The translations under genes and the position numbers were made by a program. From JBBQXY01 sp038209195 (GTDB taxonomy: Bacteria; Chloroflexota; Ktedonobacteria; Ktedonobacterales; Ktedonobacteraceae), in contig JBBQXY010000141.1 of NCBI GenBank assembly GCA_038209195.1, positions 1 through 15,536 on the forward strand: 15,536 nucleotides of DNA. The letters are read 5' to 3'. Below the pieces are notes generated by a model. That model was not told the DNA's origin and did not search any database. It saw only the letters and a list, made by a program, of their open reading frames with translations. This document shows, in pieces, positions 7,366 through 13,988 of this stretch (position 1 is the first letter of the stretch; each line of letters starts with the position of its first letter).

Positions 7366-8875
7366 GGGATCGCCATCACTTACAATGGCGGTGACGGACT
7401 GTTTGATGTCTTTTTTGCTCAGTCGGGTACGCATGAAGAAGGCGAAGATTGCTGCGGTGATACAGAAAACAAGGCCAGCAAGGGCGGTGAGTTTAAAGCC
7501 CTGGAGAATAACCCCTGCGGCAACTGCGCGGCTCACACCTATGCCAGCGACGAGGAACTGATCGGCGGCGGCTCGGCTTACGGTGAGGCTAGGAGGTAAG
7601 GTCGTATTAATATGGAAGAGGTAGACCTGGCTCAGTATCGCGACGCCAAAAGCGGTGCCGATATTGCGCACCATGCCGAGCGTGCCAGAGGCCAATCCAG
7701 CCTGCTTTGCCGAGACAGCACTGATCACTGCGAAGGTCGCGCAAGAACTGAAAAGAGGAATGGCAGATCACGCACGAGGAAAGTGGGCAGTAATCCGCTG
7801 ACATAATCGCTCTGAGGGGTCAGAAAGAGCACGATATAGAGAAAGTTCAAGCCCATTGCCAGCAATGCAATGACGATGAGGGCGTACAGACGAGGTCCAG
7901 CCCATTGTGCAAGCAGACCGGTAAGGGGTGTAAAGAGAGCAATCAAGCCGGTGGCCGGTAAGAAGGCAAGACCACCCTGGAGTGGAGAATAGCCCCAGGT
8001 GTTTTGCATGAACAGGCTCCAATAGGGTTGCGAGCCAAATAGTGCCGCTGAGAATAGGAAGAAACTCAGGCCGCCCATGACAAAGGGAAGATTACGCACC
8101 AAAGCGAGGTCAATGAGTGGCCAACGGATACACCGTTCTGTGATGACGAAGAGTACCAGCAGAACGATACCAAGTAGAAAGCTCCCAATGACAACAAAGC
8201 TGGTCCAACCTTCTTCGCCAGCACGGGTGAAACCGAACAGCAGGCAGAGGAAGCCGAAGGACAAGAGCAGTAGGCCCAGCCAGTCTACGGGGACAGAATC
8301 GGTTTCGTCGTTTGACTGTGGGACGAACAGCACTGCCATGACGAGCGCAAATACTCCCAATGGAACATTCACAAAGAAGATCCAGTGCCAGTTCTCACCC
8401 TGCACCAGCAAGCCACCGAGGACCGGACCAGCGATGAGGCCCAGGCCGGAAATGCACCCGTAGATGCCAATTGCCAATCCATGCTGGCGTGGCGGAAATG
8501 CGCGAATGATGATGGCGAGCGTGCCAGGCGTCATGACAGCCGCACCAATGCCCTGTATCACGCGAAAGACGATTAAGGCTATGATATTTGGGGCCAGACC
8601 ACAGAGCAATGATGCAACACTGAAGAGTCCTAAACCTGCAGATACAGCCTCCGCTGCCCCCAAAGATCGCCAAGGCGTCCCATGCCCATGGGCAGCACAC
8701 CGATCATCAGCACATAACCCGATATGGTCCAGGAGACGGTACTGAGCGGGGCGTGAAAGCCATGCGCAATGGTAGGCAGAGCAACATTGACAATAAATAG
8801 GTCTATATAAAGCATGAACAGTCCAAAGCAAGCGGCAAGCAGTGTAAGCCATTTCGAAGGGACACTCTTTCCCAT
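7354..8875 (-). pseudogene. DHA2 (EmrB/QacA-type) 14-TM MFS drug efflux transporter, broken by two 1-nt frameshifts
   Basis: The reading frame starts at ATG 8875 with GGAGGA 6 nt upstream. Frame one (to ~8639) encodes QacA motif D1 (YIDLFIVNVALP) and MFS motif A (GRLGDLWGQRRLYL), then hits TAG at 8632-8630. The protein continues as AGLGLFSVASLLCGLAP in a second frame from ~8636, with antiporter motif C (GLIAGPVLGG). Near 7762-7766 it shifts again, from LPTFLVRDL into AIPLFSSCATFAVISAVSAK, which runs to the stop at 7354. One missing base at each site explains both breaks; restoring them gives 507 codons, normal for DHA2 exporters, which move drugs or biocides out in exchange for protons. No codon is otherwise disrupted, so this is a very recent inactivation or two sequencing errors. 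Neighbouring promoter and operator are intact. Confidence 0.85.
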
Positions 8876-8939
8876 GACAAATCCTCCAGAGCCATGTGTT
8901 TAGAAGGTTATGAAATCCTCGGTGTTGCGTTCTGAAGGA

Positions 8940-8968
8940 AGTATACACGAAAAATAGTCACCAGTCAA
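8940..8968 (-). promoter_or_regulatory. sigma-70-type promoter for the MFS gene
   Basis: On the minus strand TTGACT (8968-8963) and TATACT (8945-8940) are separated by the ideal 17 nt. This is one of the best promoters in the window and predicts a ~58-nt leader. Confidence 0.7.
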
Positions 8969-8986
8969 ATATATTAGATGGTGACT
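8956..8986. promoter_or_regulatory. operator-like inverted repeat overlapping the MFS -35 box
   Basis: AGTCACCA (8956-8963) and TGGTGACT (8979-8986) form perfect 8-bp arms with a 15-nt AT-rich spacer, centred just upstream of the -35. A bound dimer would cover the -35 and part of the spacer, so repression is the simplest reading. The regulator family cannot be told from the site. Confidence 0.55.
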
Positions 8987-9090
8987 TTTAGGCAGGGATG
9001 GGAAGTTTAATTTTTACCGGCAAAAATATTATGGTGGGAGGAGGATGGTCTTACAGGTTAACGGCCTATGTTGGAATGGAAAAGCAGCCG

Positions 9091-9118
9091 TTGTTGTTTT
9101 TACCGGATAAGATATAAT
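9091..9118 (+). promoter_or_regulatory. promoter for the hydroxyacid dehydrogenase gene
   Basis: TATAAT at 9113-9118 with TTGTTG at 9091-9096 (16-nt spacing). It lies 37 nt before the ATG at 9155, which rules out the longer in-frame start at 9068. A 10-bp TTTTTACCGG is repeated at 9011-9020 and 9097-9106, the second copy inside the promoter spacer. Confidence 0.6.
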
Positions 9119-9154
9119 CTGTCTACCACCTATTTAGCAGAAGGGCAAAAGAGT

Positions 9155-10132
9155 ATGAAGATTGCGATCCCCGACGACTACCAAGATGCTGTGAGAACGC
9201 TCAGTTGTTTTCAAAAGCTCAATGGACATCAAGTCAGCATCATACGAGAGCACGTCAGCGACCCTGAAGCACTGGCGGCACGCTTACAGGGAGCGGAGGC
9301 ACTTGTCCTCATTCGCGAACGCACTCCCATCACCGCCTCGCTCCTGGCGTTCTTGCCAGATCTGTGCTTCATCGTTCAAACGGGCAAACGAGCCCCACAC
9401 ATTGATCTTGCGGCCTGTACCCGCCATGGCGTCGCTGTCGTCTATGCAGCACCAACAGTTGCAATCCGACAGTACGCGACGGCAGAACTGGCATGGGGTC
9501 TGATCCTATCCGCGATGCGCTCCATTCCCCAGGAAGTTGCATCCTTGAAGGCTGGTCACTGGCAGAGCACGCTTGGGCGAGTCCTCAACGGTCGCACGCT
9601 GGGCATCTTTGGCTATGGAAAAATCGGGAGCCTGGTCGCCTCCTACGGGCAGGCATTCGGCATGAAGGTGCAGGTATGGGGGCGAGAAGGTTCACGCACA
9701 CGCGCCCATGCGGACGGCATTGAAGTTGCCGCCAGCAAGGACGCATTATTTAGCGATGCCGATGTGCTAAGTCTGCATATCACGCTGACGGAAGAGACAC
9801 GAGGCATCGTTGCGGCAAGGGATCTGGCGCAGATGAAATCGTCGGCCTTGCTCGTCAACACCAGTCGAGCTGCTTTAATTGAAGCAGGTGCTCTGGAGGA
9901 AGCACTGCGCGCTGGGCGTCCAGGGTATGCGGCGGTCGATGTGTACGAGAACGAACCGGTCTTGGACCATCCATTGCTGCATATGAACAACGTTGTCTGC
10001 ACTCCACACCTGGGTTATGTTGAGAAGGACAGCTACGAGATGCTATTCGGAGCCGCCTTCGACCAACTCCTCGCCTTTAACGCCGGGGATATAGTGAATG
10101 TCGCCAATCCCGCGGCCCTCAAACGAGCTTGA
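9155..10132 (+). CDS. D-isomer-specific 2-hydroxyacid dehydrogenase (phosphoglycerate-dehydrogenase-like)
   Basis: 325 residues, the usual family length. The start at 9155 is chosen because the product then begins MKIAIPDDY, a normal first strand, and because the promoter lies just upstream; GAAGGG precedes it. Domains: substrate domain split at 1-~105 and ~295-325, NAD-binding Rossmann domain between with GYGKIG (GxGxxG at 153-158). The catalytic triad of the family is visible: Arg238 in NTSRAAL, Glu267 in ENEP, His285 in TPHLGY. Such enzymes interconvert a 2-keto acid and a D-2-hydroxy acid with NAD(H). The QTGKRAPHIDLAA stretch is as in a PGDH-like subgroup of unknown substrate, so serine synthesis is not implied. 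There is no ACT domain. It stands alone, with no serine-pathway neighbours. Confidence 0.9.
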   Translation: MKIAIPDDYQDAVRTLSCFQKLNGHQVSIIREHVSDPEALAARLQGAEALVLIRERTPITASLLAFLPDLCFIVQTGKRAPHIDLAACTRHGVAVVYAAPTVAIRQYATAELAWGLILSAMRSIPQEVASLKAGHWQSTLGRVLNGRTLGIFGYGKIGSLVASYGQAFGMKVQVWGREGSRTRAHADGIEVAASKDALFSDADVLSLHITLTEETRGIVAARDLAQMKSSALLVNTSRAALIEAGALEEALRAGRPGYAAVDVYENEPVLDHPLLHMNNVVCTPHLGYVEKDSYEMLFGAAFDQLLAFNAGDIVNVANPAALKRA

Positions 10133-10137
10133 GGGCC
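10114..10137 (+). terminator. GC-rich stem-loop overlapping the dehydrogenase stop codon
   Basis: GGCCCTCAA (10114-10122) pairs perfectly with TTGAGGGCC (10129-10137) around a 6-nt loop; the TGA stop is inside the right arm. The stem is strong, but no T-run follows, so factor-independent termination is doubtful. Confidence 0.4.
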
Positions 10138-10151
10138 TTGGCGGAGTTTGG

Positions 10152-10179
10152 GCTGTAATTGAAGATACTCAGTTACAGC
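10152..10179. promoter_or_regulatory. imperfect palindrome upstream of the glycosylase promoter
   Basis: GCTGTAA (10152-10158) and TTACAGC (10173-10179) are perfect 7-bp arms around 14 nt, located 34 nt upstream of the TATAAT at 10214-10219. It could be an activator or repressor site, or a weak transcript hairpin following the dehydrogenase. Confidence 0.3.
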
Positions 10180-10213
10180 TAGAGGTTCATTAGCTATTTC
10201 ATAAGCGAGGCCA

Positions 10214-10219
10214 TATAAT
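10214..10219 (+). promoter_or_regulatory. -10 box for the DNA glycosylase gene
   Basis: A perfect TATAAT sits 42 nt before the ATG at 10262. No convincing -35 is seen at 16-18 nt upstream (TAGCTA at 17 nt), which would fit an activated promoter. Confidence 0.45.
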
Positions 10220-10261
10220 TATTGAGGTGTTGAGTGAACTTTATTTGGAGAGTGCGAATAG

Positions 10262-10852
10262 ATGAGTGAGATGCTGGCATTGAAGAGGTGTACGTGGGCC
10301 CTGTCCAGCCAACAATACATTGATTATCATGATAGAGAATGGGGCGTACCCGTCCACGATGATCGTCAACTTTTTGAAATGTTGATCCTCGAGGGAGCAC
10401 AGGCAGGCTTGAGTTGGTCGACGATCCTGAAAAAGCGAGCCGGATATCGCCAGGCGTTTGATGGCTTTGATGCGCACACAATCGCGCTCTACGATGACCA
10501 GAAAGTCCAGGAGTTACTGGCGAATCCTGAGATCGTGAGAAACAGATTGAAGGTTCAGGCAACTATTCAGAACGCTCGTGCGTTGCTCGCGCTGCAAGCT
10601 CGCTATGACAGTTTCGATACGTTTCTCTGGCAATTTGTGGATGGGCAGCCCCGTCAGAACGCCCGGCAAACCTTGCAGGAGCTGCCCACACGTACAGAGG
10701 AATCGGACGCCATGAGTAAAGAGTTGAAACGCCACGGTTTCACTTTTGTGGGAACGACGATCTGCTATGCCTTCATGCAAGCGGTAGGTATGGTTAACGA
10801 TCATATCGTGGAGTGTTTCCGTTGGCAAGAGGTGGGGCCGGACTCCCACTAG
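10262..10852 (+). CDS. tag: 3-methyladenine DNA glycosylase I
   Basis: 196 residues, close to the ~190 usual for Tag. The enzyme removes 3-methyladenine from alkylated DNA as the first step of base-excision repair. The signature runs RCTW (residues 9-12), DYHDREWGVP (21-30) and LEGAQAGLSWSTIL (43-56). The zinc-binding set of the family is complete: Cys10, His23, His181 and Cys185, with the same 13- and 4-residue spacings as in the E. coli protein. The 'QAGLSW' helix and GFTFVGTTICYAFMQA before the C-terminal zinc ligands also fit. GGAGAG lies about 10 nt upstream of the chosen ATG; an ATG 9 nt further in is an alternative. Intact and probably functional; it has its own -10 box. Confidence 0.96.
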   Translation: MSEMLALKRCTWALSSQQYIDYHDREWGVPVHDDRQLFEMLILEGAQAGLSWSTILKKRAGYRQAFDGFDAHTIALYDDQKVQELLANPEIVRNRLKVQATIQNARALLALQARYDSFDTFLWQFVDGQPRQNARQTLQELPTRTEESDAMSKELKRHGFTFVGTTICYAFMQAVGMVNDHIVECFRWQEVGPDSH

Positions 10853-10890
10853 GGCTTACACAGGTAGGTTTTGCAACGCCTGGTTCCTCG

Positions 10891-11004
10891 CCTTGTCATG
10901 CTGACCGTCGCGGTCTGTCATTCTGAGCGTCGCCCTCTGTCATTCTGAGCGCAACCTTGTCATTCTGAGCGCAACCTTGTCATTCTGAGCGCAGCGAAGA
11001 ATCT
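10891..11004. repeat. degenerate tandem array of TGTCATTCTGAGCG units
   Basis: TGTCATTCTGAGCG starts at 10916, 10938, 10958 and 10978, preceded by a decayed copy at 10894 (TGTCATGCTGAC). Unit spacings are 22, 22, 20 and 20 bp, and the last copy runs on into CAGCGAAGAATCT. It lies between the convergent ends of the glycosylase and reductase genes. The same core recurs at 15341-15469. No coding role is seen; it is a dispersed intergenic repeat. Confidence 0.85.
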
Positions 11005-11032
11005 CCGTGCCACGAGAGAACGTCCCTACATG

Positions 11033-11587
11033 TCAGACTGATTGATACTGGAGTAAAACAACCCCATTGTTAAAGGTTTTAGTGTTTGCCAACTTCAGCT
11101 TCAGCCTGTCGTTGATGCCTTGGAATAGGGGCTTGCCTTTGCCCAAGAGGATCGGATTGACCATCAGATCATATTCGTCAATCAAGCCCAGATTGGTAAG
11201 CTGCTCTACAAGCGTGCCACTACCGAAGATCATCATATTTTTGCCGGGCTCTTGCTTCAATGCCAGGATTTCCTCTTTTGTAAGTTCCTTTACCACCCTG
11301 GTATTTTGCCAGTCAGCCTTTGCCAGTGTTCTTGAAAAAACAATTTTGGGGGCATTGTTGAGGGCATTGGCAAAAACTGGGTTAATGGACTGCGCGACTG
11401 GGGTCGGCCAGAAACTTGCCATGATGTCATAGGTCACGCGTCCGAACAAAAACATATCGACCGAATAGTTGCCATCTCTGCTATTTTGCGTAATTTCATC
11501 GTCCTGGATCGCCCAATCAAATTCTCCGTTTGGCCCGGACATGAAACCTTCAAGCGTGACGTTTTCAAAGACAATGATTTTTCTCAT
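11033..11587 (-). CDS. dihydrofolate-reductase / RibD C-terminal-like reductase
   Basis: 184 residues from the ATG at 11587, where the family's normal N-terminus begins (MRKIIVFENVTLEGFMSGPN); the frame is open further upstream to 11713, but that extension has no family match and contains the likely promoter. Motifs of the RibD_C/YyaP-type branch are FLFGRVTY (NADPH-site region), MMIFGSGTLVEQL and DEYDLMVNPILLGKGKPLF. Members bind NADPH on a DHFR fold; the substrate is usually unknown, and true folate reduction is unlikely. Ribosome binding is weak (AGTGAG). It is clearly AT-richer than its neighbours (sampled lines 37-48% GC against about 60% in the LLM gene), with many Asn and Lys, suggesting later acquisition. 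It stands alone, convergent with tag. Confidence 0.85.
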   Translation of the reverse strand: MRKIIVFENVTLEGFMSGPNGEFDWAIQDDEITQNSRDGNYSVDMFLFGRVTYDIMASFWPTPVAQSINPVFANALNNAPKIVFSRTLAKADWQNTRVVKELTKEEILALKQEPGKNMMIFGSGTLVEQLTNLGLIDEYDLMVNPILLGKGKPLFQGINDRLKLKLANTKTFNNGVVLLQYQSV

Positions 11588-11677
11588 GAAATCGCTCACT
11601 TTCTTTATGTAGAACTCTTCCGCTGTTATATAGCCGTTCTCGTTGCTGGACGGAAAAGCGGAAATGGTTTTGAGGGT

Positions 11678-11683
11678 ATCATA
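11678..11683 (-). promoter_or_regulatory. -10 box for the DHFR-like gene
   Basis: TATGAT on the minus strand, about 90 nt before the chosen start, with a poor TTTATA at the -35 position. Weak prediction. Confidence 0.3.
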
Positions 11684-11703
11684 GCATTTTTGGGACAGTG
11701 TAT

Positions 11704-11721
11704 AAAAATTCACGGGTGAAT
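11704..11721 (-). terminator. short stem-loop with T-run after the LLM gene
   Basis: On the minus strand ATTCA-CCCG-TGAAT is followed by TTTTTAT. The stem is only 5-6 bp and AT-rich, but it is the only hairpin plus T-tract found downstream of the DinB-LLM pair (gene end at 11743). Confidence 0.35.
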
Positions 11722-11742
11722 AATGGCATCCGCCAGCGATAT

Positions 11743-12792
11743 TTACAATGCTCTGACCAACTCTATCAACCTTGCAAGATTGGCCAATCGCTCATCCAAC
11801 GTTTCCCCGTCAGGATTCACCTGTAGGGTGTTTACGCCAACCTGTTGATAGACGCGGAGACGATCTCGGACCATGGCTTCGGTGCCGATGAGATTGGTTT
11901 TGAGGACGAGTTCATCGGGGATACGGGCGGCTGCGGCTTCGCGCTGCTTCTTGAGCCAGAGGTCTTGCACTTCAAGTGCGATATCGGCATAGCCGGCGCG
12001 TTGATAGACGTCGTTATAAAAGTTGTGCTGGCGCGAACCCATGGCGCCGAGGGTGAAGGCGAGACCTGGCTTGCGGGGAGCGATCAGGCTGTCAACGTCG
12101 TCAGAGAAGGCAACCACTCCGGCGGCGACCTGGAGATCAAGGTCAGTGAGGGAGCGGCCTACTCGTGTGGCTCCGGCAGCGATGGGGTCGAAAAACATAG
12201 AGGCGTGTTCGGGCATGAAGGACGTGCCGAGCCAGCCGGCGGCTAACTCCCCGGTGAGCTCCAGGCTTTTGGGGCCGAGCGTTGCCAGGTAAATAGGGAG
12301 GTTTGGTCGCGGGGAGGCACTTGAGGTCAGTGCTTTGCCCTCACCATCAGGGAGAGGGACTTGATATATTTCCCTGTGATAGACAAGGCGTTCGCCGCGG
12401 GTTATGCGACGCACGATCTCCACAGTTTCGCGCAAACGCTGGAGTGGACGAGCAAAACGCACACCATGCCAGCCTTCGATCACCTGCGGCCCACTGACGC
12501 CTAAACCCAGGAGAAAACGGTCGCCAGAGAGGGATGCAAGAGACAGAGCTGTCATGGCAGTGAGGGCGGGAGTTCGGGTGCCAACCTGTAGAATGCCAGT
12601 GCCGAGCCGTAGCCGGGAAGTTTTTGCCGCGAGATAGGCTAAAGGCGTTGCCCCGTCAAAGCCCCATGTTTCCGCTGTCCAGGCCGAATCAACCCCTAAA
12701 CGCTCAGCTTCGATGGCATAGGTGAGTGCCGACTGCCAATCTTCGCGAGAGGAGGCATAGGGAGAGGTGCCAAAGTGTATTGCCAGCTTCAT
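11743..12792 (-). CDS. LLM-class (luciferase-like) F420- or flavin-dependent oxidoreductase
   Basis: 349 residues from the ATG at 12792, where the standard first beta strand MKLAIHFG begins; a longer open frame to 12891 overlaps the end of the DinB gene and is not needed. TIM-barrel luciferase-like motifs: SAWTAETWGFDGATPL (36-51), LGTGILQVGTRTP (63-75) and RFLLGLGVSGPQVIEGWHG (92-110), the last being the GSGP/VSGPQV cofactor loop typical of F420-dependent members. The C-terminal VNPDGETLDERLANLARLIELV is the usual end helix. Members oxidise or reduce alcohols, imines or aldehydes using F420 or FMN; the substrate is not predictable. It follows the DinB-family gene by 31 nt on the same strand, so they probably form an operon. 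The Shine-Dalgarno (GAGAAG) is modest. Confidence 0.9.
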   Translation of the reverse strand: MKLAIHFGTSPYASSREDWQSALTYAIEAERLGVDSAWTAETWGFDGATPLAYLAAKTSRLRLGTGILQVGTRTPALTAMTALSLASLSGDRFLLGLGVSGPQVIEGWHGVRFARPLQRLRETVEIVRRITRGERLVYHREIYQVPLPDGEGKALTSSASPRPNLPIYLATLGPKSLELTGELAAGWLGTSFMPEHASMFFDPIAAGATRVGRSLTDLDLQVAAGVVAFSDDVDSLIAPRKPGLAFTLGAMGSRQHNFYNDVYQRAGYADIALEVQDLWLKKQREAAAARIPDELVLKTNLIGTEAMVRDRLRVYQQVGVNTLQVNPDGETLDERLANLARLIELVRAL

Positions 12793-12823
12793 GTGCTTCT
12801 CGCTTCTCGTTTCGCTATGGCTG

Positions 12824-13366
12824 CTACGTTGTTGATGACAATACTTTTGCAATTGCCTGGGTCTGTTGAGCGTGATCGAGGGTGTGGACACGGGCGAAAA
12901 GTAGCCATTCGCGCCAGTTCATGGTGCCGAACTCATTGTGTCCCCAGACGATGTCGAGGTGAGCCTGGGGGTCTGCCTGAAGCACGACCGCGATCAACCC
13001 TTCTCGAAGGGCGGCGATATCGGCGAGCAGTTGCTCTCGTGTGGCATTGGTGAGAGCGTGCTCAAGCGCATCCTCTATATTCGCTGGCTGTTCGCCCCGT
13101 TCAATCACGCCGCAGATCGACCGTTCGTCAATAGCAGCAATGGTCCGAACATGCGCCAGGACATCTGCCGTTGACCATTCTCCTTCTTTTGGAATGGTGC
13201 GAAAGGCGGCATCGGGAACCGCAGCAATGGCTGCTATGAACTGCTGTTGGGCCTCGCGCAGTGTTTCGACAAGCTGCGCTGGTGTTCGACGCATGGCTTG
13301 ACTTGTCAGATAACCGCGAACGCGCTTAACCTCTTCTGCGCGTGTCTCCTGTTTTTCTTGGGCCAT
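12824..13366 (-). CDS. DinB-family (DfsB-like) four-helix metalloprotein
   Basis: 180 residues. Four-helix bundle of the DinB/YfiT superfamily with the characteristic three-histidine metal site: His72 in VLAHVRT, His161 and His165 in RVHTLDHAQQ. The EGEWS motif at 62-65 is the conserved Trp before helix 2. Family members include mycothiol- or bacillithiol-dependent S-transferases and many proteins of unknown role; which thiol would be used here is not visible. GAGGT lies 7 nt before the ATG. It is the first gene of a likely operon with the LLM oxidoreductase, read from a good promoter at 13440-13469. Not DNA polymerase IV, in spite of the shared name. Confidence 0.88.
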   Translation of the reverse strand: MAQEKQETRAEEVKRVRGYLTSQAMRRTPAQLVETLREAQQQFIAAIAAVPDAAFRTIPKEGEWSTADVLAHVRTIAAIDERSICGVIERGEQPANIEDALEHALTNATREQLLADIAALREGLIAVVLQADPQAHLDIVWGHNEFGTMNWREWLLFARVHTLDHAQQTQAIAKVLSSTT

Positions 13367-13439
13367 TGATCATACCTCGCAATCACTATTGAGGGTAGGG
13401 CTAAAGCTTGTAAAGGCGCCATCTCCCTGTATTGACCTG

Positions 13440-13469
13440 ATTATATCCAAGGGCAACGGAGGGAGTCAA
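13440..13469 (-). promoter_or_regulatory. promoter of the DinB-LLM operon
   Basis: On the minus strand TTGACT (13469-13464) is followed after 18 nt by a perfect TATAAT (13445-13440). This predicts a leader of about 65 nt. Confidence 0.7.
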
Positions 13470-13548
13470 GTTCCATCCTTGACACATCCAGGGCTTCTCA
13501 AAAGTTGCACCAAGCAGAAGTCATACCCCTGTCACACTCTTTCGCCTC

Positions 13549-13577
13549 TTGCTTGCTTCTCCGAAATATGCTATACT
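13549..13577 (+). promoter_or_regulatory. rightward promoter ahead of the 70-bp repeats
   Basis: TTGCTT (13549-13554) and TATACT (13572-13577) are separated by 17 nt. The next gene, the aldo/keto reductase, begins 412 nt downstream, so transcription would cross the repeats and give a long leader or a separate small RNA. Confidence 0.5.
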
Positions 13578-13658
13578 CTTCCTAGAAGTACCACAAGGTA
13601 TCCTTCATTAGAACCCGAAGCATCCTCCGAGGTCTCTCTCTCATCATCCCCTGACACT

Positions 13659-13789
13659 TCAACCAACAAAAAAGCAGGGTCGCAAATGTCTCAAGTCACA
13701 AATGTCCTAAACATCCCAAATTCTCATCTCAACCAACAAAAAAGTAAGGTCGCAAATGTCCCAAGTCACAAATGTCCTAAACATCTCAA
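13659..13789. repeat. 61-bp sequence duplicated at 70-bp period, each with paired GTCRCAAATGTC boxes
   Basis: 13659-13719 and 13729-13789 agree at 57 of 61 positions. Each copy contains GTCGCAAATGTC and GTCACAAATGTC 16 bp apart (13679, 13695; 13749, 13765). The 70-bp period is not a multiple of three, so an open frame running through here would read the two copies in different frames; it is not coding. Confidence 0.85.
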
Positions 13790-13988
13790 CCATCTATAGT
13801 TTTCGTTGTCCCAGCCATCACAAATCCCAAGCATTTTCCTAGCGGGCGCAGTACCACCCTTAAAACGCCGCGTATTCAGCGGATTTGGAACTGAATAGTA
13901 GAGAAAGGCGGAAATATCACCTTGACACGTTTTCCACGCGTAAATCGTACTGACAAGGTAGAGACAAAAATTATGAGGAGTATAAAAA

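Larger units (their letters stand above)
13367..13988. other. 622-bp intergenic region between divergent DinB and aldo/keto reductase genes
   Basis: It holds the leftward DinB promoter, the rightward 13549 promoter and the duplicated 61-bp repeat. A TTGACA at 13922-13927 has only a poor -10 partner (CGTACT after 18 nt) but is best placed to serve the reductase. An open frame at 13389-13799 (136 codons) has no family features and is rejected. Confidence 0.7.

Noticed and set aside
8077..8463. 128-codon plus-strand frame antisense to the MFS gene
   Set aside because: Basic, Ser/Thr/Pro-rich complement of transmembrane codons, typical of a shadow.
8876..8948. N-terminal extension of the second MFS frame
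   Set aside because: It runs through the promoter and leader of the MFS gene; the real start is ATG 8875 with GGAGGA upstream.
10891..11004. CRISPR array
   Set aside because: Units are only 20-22 bp with almost no spacer and gradual decay; no cas genes nearby.
13389..13799. 136-codon plus-strand open frame
   Set aside because: It crosses a 70-bp-period repeat in shifting frames, has a Ser/Pro/Asn-rich composition without family motifs, lacks a clear ribosome site and overlaps promoters.
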